Assembly: GCA_037200525.1 (NCBI GenBank)
Contig: JBBCGG010000001.1
Span: 1,344,501 to 1,408,500 of the forward strand
DNA length: 64,000 bases
From: Methylocella sp.
Lineage (GTDB): Bacteria; Pseudomonadota; Alphaproteobacteria; Rhizobiales; Beijerinckiaceae
Direction: 5' to 3'
Made by a program: the position numbers and the translations under genes
Shown: piece after piece, positions 24,944 through 34,507 of the stretch
Numbering within the stretch: position 1 is the stretch's first letter
How the letters are laid out: the number at the start of each line of letters is the position of its first letter
The notes under the pieces: model-generated
Databases searched by the model: none
What the model was told of the DNA's origin: nothing
What the model saw: the letters and a program-made list of their open reading frames with translations, nothing else

Positions 24944-27100
24944 ATGCCCGACCTTCTCCTCGAATTATTCTCCGAAGAAATCCCCGCCCGCATGCAGGCG
25001 CAGGCGGCGGACGATTTACAGCGTCTCGTGACGGAAGCGCTGCGCGAGCGCGGCCTTTCCTTCGAGGGAGCCGCGAGTTTCGCGACGCCGCGACGACTCG
25101 CTTTGCACATCGCCGGACTGCCGCCGCGGCAGCCGGATCTGCGCGAGGAAAAGAGGGGGCCGCGGGTCGGAGCGCCCGAGGCGGCCGTGCAGGGTTTCTT
25201 GAAAAGCGCCGGATTGACCTCGCTCGCAGAAGCCAAGATCGAGGTGGACCCGAAAAAGAAGAGCGAATTCTATCTCGCCGTCGTCGAGCGCAAAGGACAG
25301 CCGAGCATCGACGTCCTGGCGGAAATTCTGCCCCAGATCATCAAGCGCTTTCCCTGGCCAAAATCGATGCGCTGGGGGCCGGCTTCCGTGCGCACGGATA
25401 GTTTGCGCTGGGTGCGCCCGCTCCATTCGATCCTGGCGACCTTTGGCCCTGAGTCGGAAGACCCGGAGATTGTGCCATTTGAGGTTGACGGCGTCGTCGC
25501 TGGCAATATCACCTTTGGGCACAGGTTCATGCGCCCGCAAGCCATCAGGGTGCGGCGCTTTGATGATTACGCTCCAGCGCTCGAAAAGGCCAAAGTCGTG
25601 CTCGACCCGGCTCGCCGGCGCGATATCATCCTCTTCGACGTGCGCGATTTAGCGTTGGCGCAGGGGCTCGAACTTGTCGAGGATGACGCGCTTTTGCATG
25701 AGGTCGCGGGACTGGTTGAATGGCCCGTCGCGCTGATCGGCGAATTCGACGCGGGTTTTCTCGAAATTCCGCCGGAAGTCATCCGCGCCACAATTCGCGC
25801 CAATCAGAAATGTTTCGTGCTGAAGGATCCGGTCAGCGGGCGCCTCGCCAATAAATTCGCGCTGGTCGCTAACATCGAGGCGAGCGATGGCGGCGCGGCG
25901 ATCGCCGCCGGCAATGGCCGCGTCGTGCGGGCGCGCTTGTCTGACGCGCGATTTTTCTGGAAAACCGATCTTGAAATAAGTCTCGAAGACCGCCTTCCTA
26001 AGCTGGACGCCGTGGTCTTCCATGAAAAGCTCGGCACGCAACGCGCGCGAGTCGATCGCCTTGTTCTGCTTGCCCGCGAAATCGCGCCGCTTGTTGGGGC
26101 CGACCCGGCGCTGGCGGCGCGCGCGGCGCAGCTGGCGAAGGCTGACCTTACCTCCGAAATGGTCGGCGAATTTCCCGAATTGCAGGGGCTGATGGGGCGC
26201 TATTATGCCCTTGCGCAGGGCGAGGTTCCGCAAGTCGCCGAGGCGATCGAAGATCATTACAAGCCGCAAGGGCCAAACGATCGCGTGCCGGAAAAAGCTG
26301 TCTCGATCGCTGTGGCGCTCGCCGACAAGATCGATATTTTGGTCGGATTCTGGACGATTGACGAGAAGCCGACCGGAAGCAAAGACCCTTATGCCTTGCG
26401 GCGCGCGGCTCTGGGCGTCATCGCATTGATTATCGAGAACGGGCTGCGGTTGCGGCTGCGCGCCGTTTTCGCGGCGGCCTTCCGGCTTCACGCCGACCAG
26501 GCGCGTTTGCAGTCAAGCGACAATAGGGTTGCACGCGCGAATCTGGACGAGCGAAGCCTTTCGCTAGAGCTCCTTGGCTTTTTTGGCGATCGCCTGAAGG
26601 TTTTTCTGCGTGAGCGCGGGGCCCGGCATGATCTCATCGATGCGGTTTTCGCTTTGCAGGATCAGGATGATCTGCTGCTGATCGTGCGCCGGATTGAAGC
26701 GCTTGGCGCATTGCTGGATCGAGAGGATGGCGCGAACCTTCTCGCGGGCTATCGGCGCGCCGCTAATATTCTCCGTGCGGAAGAGAAGAAATCGAACGCG
26801 GAGGAGGCCGCGGCTTTTTCGCAGCCCTATGCGCCGGAGGCTTTCGTCGAACCCGAAGAACGCGCGCTCGCCGCCGTTCTTGAGCCAGCCGCGATCGAGG
26901 CTAAGGGGTGCATCGCGCACCAGGATTTTGAGGGAGCGATGCGCGCCCTCGCGGGCCTAAGGCAGCCGGTCGACGCATTTTTCGAAAAAGTGACGGTGAA
27001 TGCGCCCGAAGCGGGGCTGCGGCTCAATCGGCTGCGGCTTCTTGCCGCGCTGCGTCGGGAGGTCGATGAAGTCGCCGATTTCTCGCGTATAGACGGGTGA
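24944..27100 (+). CDS. glyS: Glycine--tRNA ligase beta subunit
   Basis: This 718-residue tRNA-binding subunit partners with GlyQ. The N-terminus [20 protein letters not shown] and internal segments such as [14 protein letters not shown] and [18 protein letters not shown] are typical GlyS. The HD-like and anticodon-binding regions follow. Length is normal (690-730). Upstream runs a few hundred bases of promoter and the divergent glycine-rich protein gene, so it may be transcribed separately from glyQ. Confidence 0.96.
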   Translation: MPDLLLELFSEEIPARMQAQAADDLQRLVTEALRERGLSFEGAASFATPRRLALHIAGLPPRQPDLREEKRGPRVGAPEAAVQGFLKSAGLTSLAEAKIEVDPKKKSEFYLAVVERKGQPSIDVLAEILPQIIKRFPWPKSMRWGPASVRTDSLRWVRPLHSILATFGPESEDPEIVPFEVDGVVAGNITFGHRFMRPQAIRVRRFDDYAPALEKAKVVLDPARRRDIILFDVRDLALAQGLELVEDDALLHEVAGLVEWPVALIGEFDAGFLEIPPEVIRATIRANQKCFVLKDPVSGRLANKFALVANIEASDGGAAIAAGNGRVVRARLSDARFFWKTDLEISLEDRLPKLDAVVFHEKLGTQRARVDRLVLLAREIAPLVGADPALAARAAQLAKADLTSEMVGEFPELQGLMGRYYALAQGEVPQVAEAIEDHYKPQGPNDRVPEKAVSIAVALADKIDILVGFWTIDEKPTGSKDPYALRRAALGVIALIIENGLRLRLRAVFAAAFRLHADQARLQSSDNRVARANLDERSLSLELLGFFGDRLKVFLRERGARHDLIDAVFALQDQDDLLLIVRRIEALGALLDREDGANLLAGYRRAANILRAEEKKSNAEEAAAFSQPYAPEAFVEPEERALAAVLEPAAIEAKGCIAHQDFEGAMRALAGLRQPVDAFFEKVTVNAPEAGLRLNRLRLLAALRREVDEVADFSRIDG

Positions 27101-27223
27101 TTTTTCGCGGTCTTTTTCTTTACGATTTCTTTAGTTTGATCGCTCGCCTTCCCAATCGATCCCTTATTGGTTTTGGAGTCATCCTTCCCCTCGGCCGCTT
27201 CTTGCGGTCCGATGGAGCGAAAG

Positions 27224-27349
27224 ATGAAAGCAAGATCAAAAATCGGGTCCTGGCCTAGCCGGCCTGATCTCGTCTATGCGGGCGTCGTCGCCATGATCAT
27301 CTGCGTTGGACTCGTAGCGCGTGGGATCGGCCTTCTGCCGCTGCAATAG
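27224..27349 (+). CDS. Predicted 41-residue single-pass membrane peptide
   Basis: The frame starts at ATG 27224 with GGAG 6 bases upstream. It has a basic N-terminus followed by one hydrophobic helix (LVYAGVVAMIICVGLVARGI). The next gene starts 9 bases later. This looks like a real small membrane protein, but length limits certainty. Confidence 0.5.
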   Translation: MKARSKIGSWPSRPDLVYAGVVAMIICVGLVARGIGLLPLQ

Positions 27350-27358
27350 GGGATCAAG

Positions 27359-27625
27359 TTGGATTATTCGCACGAAACTCAAGAAAATGAAGCTGAGTCA
27401 AGCAAGGAGCCTCCCAGTCTGATCGTCGGTCGCGATGACAAGAATCATTGGATCGTCGTTGAAACCCACGGACTGTGCGGCGGCATTTTCGCAAATGAGG
27501 CTGCGGCGATGCATTACGCGCGGGAAGAGAGCCGCGGTCGTCCGGGCGCAGTGAGCCTCGCCCCAAATCATCTGGCTTTGAACATAAACGGGTCGCCACA
27601 CGGACAATTCCGTGCGCGACGCTAG
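27359..27625 (+). CDS. Conserved hypothetical protein, Rhizobiales type
   Basis: The 88-residue protein starts at TTG 27359. Its core, LIVGRDDKNHWIVVETHGLC followed by GGIFANEAAAMHYAREE, resembles a small family I have seen in Rhizobiales: a single beta-hairpin plus helix, with no known function. No membrane helix or signal is present. The 3' end runs directly into a degenerate palindromic repeat. It may be co-transcribed with the preceding small membrane peptide. Confidence 0.62.
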   Translation: MDYSHETQENEAESSKEPPSLIVGRDDKNHWIVVETHGLCGGIFANEAAAMHYAREESRGRPGAVSLAPNHLALNINGSPHGQFRARR

Positions 27626-27690
27626 AGCGTGATCCTGAAAAGTTCAGAGTTTTCGAAAGAGTAGAGTTTTCGAAAGAGTCATGCATTGAA
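27626..27690. repeat. Degenerate REP-like palindrome with internal 17-bp duplication
   Basis: The stretch follows the same pattern as the repeats at 13303-13404 (AGCGTGATCCTGAAAAGTTC at the left, TCATGC at the right). The segment around GAGTTTTCGAAAGAG occurs twice in tandem with a 17-bp period. Confidence 0.7.
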
Positions 27691-28216
27691 AACCACAGAT
27701 GAAATGCATGAACTAAACGACGTGAAGCAATCATTGCATACGCGACGCGAACAAGGATTCGCGTCGCGCGTTAACTCCAATTCGAATGTGTTTTCGAAAG
27801 ATGCCTCAACGGAAGGCGTTCATCTGGTCCTGAAGGATCATCAATGGGCGTTGATGGAGCCGCATCTTCCGGGCAAAGCATCTGACAGCGGCGTAACGGC
27901 GAAGGACAATCGGCTGTTTGTCGAAGCCGTTCTCTGGATGGTGCGGACATCATCGCCTTGGCGTAATCTGCCCGCAAATTTTGGACCTTGGAACAGCGCG
28001 TTCCGACGGTTCTCCCGATGGTCGCGGAACAGGGTGTGGCAACGCGTTTTCGAGGTCATGGCCGATGATCCGGATTTCGACTACCTGATAATCGACTCGA
28101 CCATCGTATACGTTCATGAGGTCGTCAAAGGTAACGTGCGGGGCCTAAAGATCGCGCCATTGGCGCAGCCGCCGCGGGTTGACCATCAGCTTGATGTAGT
28201 TAATGAAGCCATCTGA
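27686..28216 (+). pseudogene. Truncated IS5-family (IS427-type) transposase remnant
   Basis: Residues from LKDHQWALMEPHLPG through VEAVLWMVRTSSPWRNLP and FDYLIIDSTIV are the N-terminal half of an IS427-group DDE transposase, including the first catalytic Asp in IIDST. After about 28110 the sequence no longer resembles a transposase, so the rest of the catalytic domain is lost. No inverted repeats are obvious. The first 40 codons are not transposase-like, so the true original start was near 27820. This is a dead relic and differs in sequence from the intact element at 55850-56680. Confidence 0.8.
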
Positions 28217-28508
28217 AATTCGGTGCGTTTTATGCGGCCGAAAAATGTCTCGGGTCAGCCGCGGGGCGCTCTTCAATTTTAAGGCAACGCAGGAGATTCC
28301 GCTTCGGGGAAAGTCTCTTTGTCGATATGCCAAACACCCTTCGTATCCCGCAAGCTTTCGAAGCTAAAGCCCGATGCGTCGCCCGCGGCGGCTGAGCATG
28401 CCGCTGCCCACATCTGCTTCTGGGCTGGGGCCAGGAAGCGTCATTGAGTCACACAAATTATCGAAACGCGAGATCGCATTTTCGATAGGGAACACATAGG
28501 CGATAAAT
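28217..28508. other. Non-coding DNA between the transposase relic and the next gene
   Basis: No gene or RNA is visible here. It follows the broken transposase and probably contains leftover element DNA plus the promoter of the exported protein gene. The upstream part of the gap, from about 28110, is also non-coding in practice. Confidence 0.5.
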
Positions 28509-28856
28509 ATGACTAAGAGTAAAGTTGTTATAGGCGCATTCGCATCAGCGATGCTGATGGCGATTGGTCCTGTCGCCAAGGCGGCGCCGCTGGACCAAAC
28601 CTGCTCCGCGCGATTGAATGTGGTTGTCGATGAGTGGCATGCCATCTCGTTCCCGCCGCCCGAGAAACCCGGCGTTGCGGTTGTGGTTGGTCGCGATCAC
28701 CACGAAGCCACAGGCGGCCAGGTCACTTACATTGAGAACCTCATCCGCGCCGCTGTGCAGTCATGTCGTGACGGGAATAACCTGCTCGCCACTCAGGAAG
28801 CGGACCAGGCCCACGCTGCAATCGCAGCGACCTCACGCAATGCATTTCATGGCTGA
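28509..28856 (+). CDS. Small exported protein, unknown
   Basis: The 115-residue protein has a signal peptide (KVVIGAFASAMLMAIGPVAK, cleavage near AKA-AP). The mature part is about 90 residues and has two cysteines (TCSARL and QSCRDG) that could form one disulfide in the periplasm, then a helical C-terminus rich in Ala. I do not recognise the family. It lies between transposon debris and an FAH-family gene on the opposite strand. Confidence 0.65.
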   Translation: MTKSKVVIGAFASAMLMAIGPVAKAAPLDQTCSARLNVVVDEWHAISFPPPEKPGVAVVVGRDHHEATGGQVTYIENLIRAAVQSCRDGNNLLATQEADQAHAAIAATSRNAFHG

Positions 28857-28991
28857 TGGTGAGACCGCGCTGCTGATCGCTTCTCGAGCCGGGCATCCCC
28901 CGTCTCAAAACGACAGCCAGTCTCTTGATGATTAATCTTCCCGCCATCACGCTCTGGACCGCATAAGCATCGATTGCCGCTGAGGCATGGG

Positions 28992-29678
28992 TCAACCGAT
29001 CTCGATCAGCAGCGGCTCCAATCCCGCGATCGTCGCCTTGATCTTGTCGCCCTTGACGACGGGCCCGACGCCAGCGGGCGTGCCAGTAAAAATGAGATCG
29101 CCCGGCATGATTTCGACAAGCTGGGAAAGGAAATACATGATCTGGGGTACGCCCCAGATCATGTCAGCGAGGTCGCCGGTCTGGCGTGTTTCGCCGTTGA
29201 CCCTGCACTCGATTCTGCCGGTGGCCATGGTTCCCGCAGCGCTGCGCGGAGTGATCGAAGAGCACGGCGCGGAAAAATCGAAGCCTTTCGCCATGTCCCA
29301 GGGCCGACCTTTTTTCTTGGCGGCGAGCTGAATGTCGCGCCTCGTCATATCGAGTCCGACGGCATAGCCGAAAATCAGCTCATCGACTTTTTCAGGCGGA
29401 ACATTCCGGCCGCCGCCCTTCATCGCGACGACCAGCTCGACTTCATGTTGAAGATCGCTGGTCCCCGGCGGATAGGGCATGATCCCGCCGTTCTGCAAAA
29501 TCGCATCGGCTGGTTTGGTGAAGAAGAACGGCGGATCGACGTCCGAATTGCCGCCCATCTCCTTGGCGTGGTCGCGGTAATTCAACCCGACGCAAAAGAT
29601 GCGCCGCACCGGAAATGGCTTTGTCGATTGGGCCGGAATCGACGCGACCGGCGGCGCGGGGAAAGCGTAATCGCCCAT
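28992..29678 (-). CDS. Fumarylacetoacetate hydrolase family protein
   Basis: The 228-residue cytosolic enzyme has the FAH fold: IFCVGLNYRDHAKEMG, FFFTKPADAI, the metal-binding acidic motif DLQHEVELVV, and the C-terminal GDLIFTGTPAGVGPV. Such short members hydrolyse fumarylpyruvate-like acyl pyruvates or decarboxylate oxaloacetate. The substrate is not readable here. The ATG at 29678 gives the family's usual N-terminus and length. A longer frame to 29738 adds non-conserved residues. Confidence 0.9.
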   Translation of the reverse strand: MGDYAFPAPPVASIPAQSTKPFPVRRIFCVGLNYRDHAKEMGGNSDVDPPFFFTKPADAILQNGGIMPYPPGTSDLQHEVELVVAMKGGGRNVPPEKVDELIFGYAVGLDMTRRDIQLAAKKKGRPWDMAKGFDFSAPCSSITPRSAAGTMATGRIECRVNGETRQTGDLADMIWGVPQIMYFLSQLVEIMPGDLIFTGTPAGVGPVVKGDKIKATIAGLEPLLIEIG

Positions 29679-29834
29679 GGGCGCGGACCTTTGTTGAATA
29701 AGAGTTTCCGTAGCATTTCGTGAAATGGCGCGCTCCAAAGGTCAGGGGCGCGCCCGTAGAGCGCTCTTGCACGCGTCTGACAGCGATGCCGCATTGGCTC
29801 GCATCCGGCCGGAAACGCCTATTGTCCGGAAGGG

Positions 29835-30119
29835 TCACTCGACGTCGAGCGGCGTCACGCCGCTTGGCCGGCCGTCGGCGCCAAAAGTGATCTTCTCGAT
29901 TCTTTGTTCGGCGCTCTTCAGCAAATTCTCGCAATGCTTTTTCAAAGCCTCGCCGCGAGCATAGATCGCGATGGACTCTTCGAGAGCGACGGATCCCTTT
30001 TCGAGCTGATCGACGATTTTCTCAAGTTCAGCGAGCGCGATCTCGAAAGACAAGGCGGCGACGTCTTGATTCTCTGACAAAGGGGCGATCCCTTCCTTGG
30101 CGAGATTCGGCGATTTCAT
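29835..30119 (-). CDS. xseB: Exodeoxyribonuclease VII small subunit
   Basis: The 94-residue protein matches Xse[21 protein letters not shown], then [20 protein letters not shown]. Several small subunits coat each XseA catalytic subunit in the enzyme that degrades single-stranded DNA. xseA is not in the window. Length is normal. It lies 156 bp upstream of the FAH-family gene on the same strand. Confidence 0.93.
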   Translation of the reverse strand: MKSPNLAKEGIAPLSENQDVAALSFEIALAELEKIVDQLEKGSVALEESIAIYARGEALKKHCENLLKSAEQRIEKITFGADGRPSGVTPLDVE

Positions 30120-30247
30120 CAGTCTCTATTTCTCGCGCGACAAGCGGCGGTCTTGAGCCGAAAAGCTGCAAAGCTGTCAGCGCTGTGTTGCAACAGGTAG
30201 AGGGAAACCATCATCGATTCAACTTCGAGCGGGCGGCCCATTTTCCG

Positions 30248-30760
30248 TCAGTGCAAATCCAGCGCGAAGGGAACCCCTTCAAAGCAATCATGACCGCGGC
30301 CGATTTTCTCGACGGCGGCGGTCATGCGTCCCTGGCGCTCAAGCATGGAGTCGGCGACGGCGACCAATCGGGCATTGGGCGTCGCGGTCGGCGAGTCGCG
30401 GCGGATTGCTTGCGCAATCTCGTTCTCGTTGCGATGCGGGCTCAGGGCGCAAGCGGCGATGAAGGCGGCGGCGGTCGAGCGGCTGACGCCCGCAAAGCAG
30501 TGAATGAGAATTGGGTCGGCGCGGTCCCATTGCCGCACGAAATCCAGCAATTCGCTCACATGGGCGTCGGAGGGCAAGATATGCCCGTCCATTTGCTTGA
30601 CGATATCCGACACGGCGACGAAAAGGTGGCGCTCGGCGCGAATTTCAGAGGGACGCGAGACCGGCGTGCCGCGGTCGATCAGGGTTATGAGGCTGCGCGC
30701 TCCTGTCGAGCGGACCATCTCGGGCACTCTCTCCAGCGAACAGACGTGTATGCGCGCCAT
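30248..30760 (-). CDS. Protein tyrosine phosphatase-like protein
   Basis: The 170-residue protein has the phosphatase loop ILIHCFAGVSRSTAAAF, which fits HCxxGxxR(S/T) with an intact Cys and Arg. The upstream HLFVAVSDIV and the spacing fit the dual-specificity-like family common in Rhizobiales. The ATG at 30760 is chosen because the residues before it in the longer frame are not family-like. The cytosolic substrate is unknown. Confidence 0.85.
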   Translation of the reverse strand: MARIHVCSLERVPEMVRSTGARSLITLIDRGTPVSRPSEIRAERHLFVAVSDIVKQMDGHILPSDAHVSELLDFVRQWDRADPILIHCFAGVSRSTAAAFIAACALSPHRNENEIAQAIRRDSPTATPNARLVAVADSMLERQGRMTAAVEKIGRGHDCFEGVPFALDLH

Positions 30761-30911
30761 AGCCAACCTTTTCAAACCTTGGGGGTGATCCTGTGCGAAA
30801 CTATCGCGTTGGGTCAAAACTGTACCGCATCGCAGCAGCAACTTCACGCTTAAAAAACCGAGTTTTGGCTCGGGAAGGCGCTTGAAGCTGGATCTTTGCC
30901 GCGCAAATCCG

Positions 30912-31574
30912 TTAAGCTTTGCCGATCCTGCCGCTCAAACGCTTCAGCTCGGCCAGAAACCTCTCCGCTGCGAGCGTCGGCGGCCACGGCTCCCAGGCTT
31001 TTCCGCCGTAAATTGCGAGCAAAGGATCAATCGTCAGCGGCTCATGGGGAATGCGCAAAGTCGTGCGCACCTCTTGCTGCGTCCAACCAACGACGTGAAC
31101 AGCCTCGGACGCCGCGGCGATTCGATCAGCCCTTTTGTGGGGTTTTTTGTCCGCGGCGGTCCAGGGGGCCAGGCCGTAACGGAGAGCGATGGCGGTTTCC
31201 AGCTTTTCGGTCAGCCGGCGATAGGCTTCCCCGAGGAAAGGCTTGACCACCGAGATGCAGTCAAATCCGAGCAGGCCTTCGTCGGCATCATGCAGCAACT
31301 CGCGCAGATCGGCTCGCGCGTCGTCGGTGTCGGCAAACCAGCGCCGGCGCAGCGCCAGAACCAGCAGAGAATGCTGGGCGACCGAAAGCGGCAGATCCCA
31401 AGCCGAATGACCGCCCCAGCGATATGTTCGGGCGAGCCCGATCGCAAGGTCCTGGTCTTCCCAGTCGAATGGCGTCGGGTTGAGGAGATCGAGCCGCTTG
31501 CCGGAGTAAAGCCGCACCCAAGCGCGGGTCGCCGCGCGGCTGGCGGCTTTAGGTTGCGGCGCGTTTTTGTCCAT
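30912..31574 (-). CDS. HD-domain phosphohydrolase (YfbR-like)
   Basis: This 220-residue protein has metal-binding HD motifs: SVAQHSLLVLALRRR for the first histidine, LLHDADEGLLGFD for the His-Asp pair and a distal Asp. YfbR-type enzymes are 5'-nucleotidases that act on deoxyribonucleoside monophosphates. It follows tag on the same strand with a 32-bp gap, and the tag, HD hydrolase and ygfZ genes appear to form one leftward run. The ATG at 31574 is chosen over 31640, which would overlap tag. Confidence 0.83.
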   Translation of the reverse strand: MDKNAPQPKAASRAATRAWVRLYSGKRLDLLNPTPFDWEDQDLAIGLARTYRWGGHSAWDLPLSVAQHSLLVLALRRRWFADTDDARADLRELLHDADEGLLGFDCISVVKPFLGEAYRRLTEKLETAIALRYGLAPWTAADKKPHKRADRIAAASEAVHVVGWTQQEVRTTLRIPHEPLTIDPLLAIYGGKAWEPWPPTLAAERFLAELKRLSGRIGKA

Positions 31575-31606
31575 GCGCGATGCCTTGGCGGAACTGCGAT
31601 CTGGCG

Positions 31607-32203
31607 TCAGGGCGAGGCTCGTTTGGCCAAAGCGGCGCATTCATCATGGCGCCAGCACGTGACGAGATGGTCGTTGACCATCCCCGTCGCCTGACAAAAA
31701 GCATAGACGATCGTCGGGCCGCAAAAGTTGAAGCCTTTGCTTTTCAGCTCCTTGGACATTTTCGCCGAGAGCTCCGTCTGCGCCGGGACCTCGCTCGCCT
31801 CGCGAAAGTCGTTCTGAAGCGGGACGCCGTCGAAAAAACCCCAAAGGTAGTTCGAGAACCCTTCGTCTTCCTGGATTTTGAGATAAGCCCGCGCCGACGT
31901 GACCGCGCCTTGGATCTTGGCGCGATTTCGGATGATGCCGGCGTTTTGCATCAGCGCCTCGATTTTGGCCGGCTTGTAGCGGGCCATCTTTTCTGGATCG
32001 AACTGATCGAAAGCTTCACGGAAAGCCTCGCGCCGCCGCAGAATCGTAATCCAAGAGAGGCCAGCCTGAAATCCGTCGAGGACGAGTTTTTCGTAAAGCG
32101 CGCGGTCATCGCGTTCCGGAACGCCCCATTCCTCGTCGTGATAGGCGAGCTGGACAGGGTCGCTTGCGGACCAAGGGCAGCGCGTTCTGTTGTCGGATGT
32201 CAC
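31607..32203 (-). CDS. tag: DNA-3-methyladenine glycosylase I
   Basis: The 198-residue enzyme excises 3-methyladenine from alkylated DNA. Sequence features are CPWSASDPVQLAYHDEEWG at the N-terminus, the helix-hairpin region GFQAGLSWITILRRREAF, and the C-terminal VTCWRHDEC. The Cys9, N-terminal His and C-terminal His/Cys pattern matches the structural zinc site of Tag. It starts 10 bases after the ygfZ stop on the same strand. Confidence 0.94.
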   Translation of the reverse strand: MTSDNRTRCPWSASDPVQLAYHDEEWGVPERDDRALYEKLVLDGFQAGLSWITILRRREAFREAFDQFDPEKMARYKPAKIEALMQNAGIIRNRAKIQGAVTSARAYLKIQEDEGFSNYLWGFFDGVPLQNDFREASEVPAQTELSAKMSKELKSKGFNFCGPTIVYAFCQATGMVNDHLVTCWRHDECAALAKRASP

Positions 32204-32213
32204 AGGCAGCGCC

Positions 32214-33053
32214 TCAACCCGGCGCCATGACGTCGATCGGCATTTCTCCGGCTTTCACTGTCGCGCCCGTCGCTCGGGCATCCTCCAGCCGGTCGAGCCG
32301 CACCATAGCGAGACCTTCAAAGCGCGCTGTCGAGCCGACCTGACCGAGAGGCGCCCCTCCCGCCACGATCTGCGCGCCATGGGCCGGCGCATCGCCCTCG
32401 AAACGGAATTTCACGATCCGCTTCCGCGCCGAATTGCGATAATGCACCCGCGCGACCACCTCCTGGCCGACATAGCAGCCCTTCTTGAAATCGACGCCGT
32501 TCAGCCAGTCGAGATTGGCGTCTTGCACGAACGCGTCCCCGTAAATGAAATCGACTCCGCCTTTCGGCACGCCCGCCGCAATCCGGTGCGCCTCATAGCC
32601 GGAGTCATTTGCATCGGCGATTTTCGCCAGGAGATCGCGCGAAGCGATTAAGCGCATGCCCATGTTTTCAGCGCGCATGTCGCGGTAGAACACGGCGTCA
32701 ACCCCAGACAGCGCCTCGCCTTGATAGATTGCGGCGACGCCAAAGGCCTCGGATTGATCCTCAATGGTGATTTTGGCGCGCAGCTTGTGCAGGTTGAGGC
32801 GCTTGGCGAGCTCGGCGCTCTGGTCGCGAACGCAATCGATCAAATAGCCGGCGTCAGCGCCTTCCGGCAGCGGGACCAGGAAAAAATCGAACATCAGCTT
32901 GCCCTGCGGCGTCAAAAGCGCGGAATAGCGGCTCTCGCCGGCGCGGATATCCAACACGCTATTGGTGACCAGTCTGTGCAGAAGCGCCGTGGCGTCGGCT
33001 CCCGCTACCTTGATGACGCCGCGGTCGGCGAGAAGGCATGCCTTATTTTCCAT
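32214..33053 (-). CDS. ygfZ: YgfZ/GcvT family folate-binding iron-sulfur maturation protein
   Basis: The 279-residue protein matches YgfZ, a folate-binding GcvT-like factor needed for the maintenance of certain Fe-S enzymes. The diagnostic motif is KKGCYVGQEVVARVHYR. The ATG at 33053 is favoured by the match to the family N-terminus; a longer frame to 33149 would run into the pyrC promoter region. It is divergent from pyrC, and the two starts are 87 bp apart. Confidence 0.92.
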   Translation of the reverse strand: MENKACLLADRGVIKVAGADATALLHRLVTNSVLDIRAGESRYSALLTPQGKLMFDFFLVPLPEGADAGYLIDCVRDQSAELAKRLNLHKLRAKITIEDQSEAFGVAAIYQGEALSGVDAVFYRDMRAENMGMRLIASRDLLAKIADANDSGYEAHRIAAGVPKGGVDFIYGDAFVQDANLDWLNGVDFKKGCYVGQEVVARVHYRNSARKRIVKFRFEGDAPAHGAQIVAGGAPLGQVGSTARFEGLAMVRLDRLEDARATGATVKAGEMPIDVMAPG

Positions 33054-33140
33054 CAAAGATCCTCGACTTCTATCCTGCGCGACTTGTATGTGTTCCGCCA
33101 TCGCCATATCGCAAGGCGCATCATACCAAGGGATGGACCT

Positions 33141-34466
33141 ATGCCGCAAACCTTTGATCTCATTTTAAAAGGCGGCGTCGTGGCGGACCACAATGGCGTC
33201 GGCCCCCGGGACATCGGGGTCAGAGGAGGCAAGATCGCCGAAATCGGCGACCTTTCCCGGGCGAGCGGCGGGGAGACGATCGACGCCGCAGGCCTGACGA
33301 TTCTGCCAGGGGTCATCGACACGCAGGTGCATTTTCGCGAGCCGGGCCTGACCCATAAAGAGGATCTCGAGACCGGGTCGCGGGCGGCGGTGCTTGGCGG
33401 GGTGACGGCGGTGTTCGAAATGCCGAACACCAATCCTCTGACGACCAGCGCAGAAGCCCTCGCCGACAAGATTTTCCGCGCCAAACATCGGATGCATTGC
33501 GATTTCGCGTTCTGGGTCGGCGGCACGGCGGACAATCCGCGTGATATTCCAGAGCTTGAGCGGTTGCCCGGCGCGGCGGGCATCAAGGTTTTCATGGGAT
33601 CTTCGACGGGCTCGCTCCTGGTCGAGGATGACGCAGGCGTCGCTGCGATTTTGCGGCAAACCCGCCGGCGCGCTGCCTTTCATAGCGAGGACGAGCCGAG
33701 GCTCAACGCGCGGGAGGATCTGCGCGTTGAAGGCGATCCCTCGTCGCATCCGATTTGGCGCGATGAGATCGCAGCGCTGCAATCGACGCAGCGGCTGGTG
33801 CGGATCGCGCGGGAATGCCGCGCGCTGGTTCACGTGCTCCATATCTCGACCGCGGAGGAAATTGATTTCCTCAAAGATCATAAAGACATAGCCAGCATCG
33901 AGGTGACCCCTCATCATTTGACCCTGAGCAGCGACGATTACGCGAGGCTTGGGACGAAATTGCAGATGAACCCGCCGGTGCGCGACGCCCGTCATCGCGA
34001 ACATATCTGGTGGGGCGTCCGCCAAAGCATCGCCGATATTCTGGGCTCGGACCACGCGCCGCATACGCTGGAGGAGAAGGCAAAACCGTATCCGCAGAGT
34101 CCTTCCGGCATGACGGGGGTGCAAACGCTTGTGCCGATCATGCTGGATCATGTCGCCGCCGGGCGGCTCAGCCTCGAGCGCTTCGTTGACATGACGAGCG
34201 CCGGTCCCGCGCGGCTATTCGGCATCGCGGGCAAGGGCCGCATCGCGGTCGGCTATGACGCTGATTTCACTGTCGTCGACCTGAAGCGGCGCCTTATCAT
34301 CGAAGATCGATGGATCGGCTCGCGCTGCGCCTGGACGCCTTACGACGGGAAAGAAGTTTTGGGTTGGCCGGTCGGCGCGATTATCCGCGGCAGACGGGTC
34401 ATGTGGGAAGGCGAGATCGCAACTCCGTCGCAGGGCGAGGCGGTGCGTTTTGGGCAGGCTCTATAG
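33141..34466 (+). CDS. pyrC: Dihydroorotase
   Basis: This 441-residue class I dihydroorotase interconverts carbamoyl aspartate and dihydroorotate in pyrimidine synthesis. Motifs are the metal-binding DTQVHFREPG, the HHLTLS and HVLHIS histidines and the SDHAPHTLEEK segment. The start at 33141 has AAGGGATGGA just upstream. No pyrB is adjacent. The long frame from 32721 reads antisense through ygfZ and is not used. Confidence 0.93.
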   Translation: MPQTFDLILKGGVVADHNGVGPRDIGVRGGKIAEIGDLSRASGGETIDAAGLTILPGVIDTQVHFREPGLTHKEDLETGSRAAVLGGVTAVFEMPNTNPLTTSAEALADKIFRAKHRMHCDFAFWVGGTADNPRDIPELERLPGAAGIKVFMGSSTGSLLVEDDAGVAAILRQTRRRAAFHSEDEPRLNAREDLRVEGDPSSHPIWRDEIAALQSTQRLVRIARECRALVHVLHISTAEEIDFLKDHKDIASIEVTPHHLTLSSDDYARLGTKLQMNPPVRDARHREHIWWGVRQSIADILGSDHAPHTLEEKAKPYPQSPSGMTGVQTLVPIMLDHVAAGRLSLERFVDMTSAGPARLFGIAGKGRIAVGYDADFTVVDLKRRLIIEDRWIGSRCAWTPYDGKEVLGWPVGAIIRGRRVMWEGEIATPSQGEAVRFGQAL

Positions 34467-34507
34467 CGCGATCTTCTTTAGGGCCGGTTTTGGCGCGTTG
34501 AGGCGCC

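Noticed and set aside
32721..33140. N-terminal extension of dihydroorotase
   Set aside because: It reads antisense through ygfZ, and the ATG at 33141 has a good ribosome site and family start.
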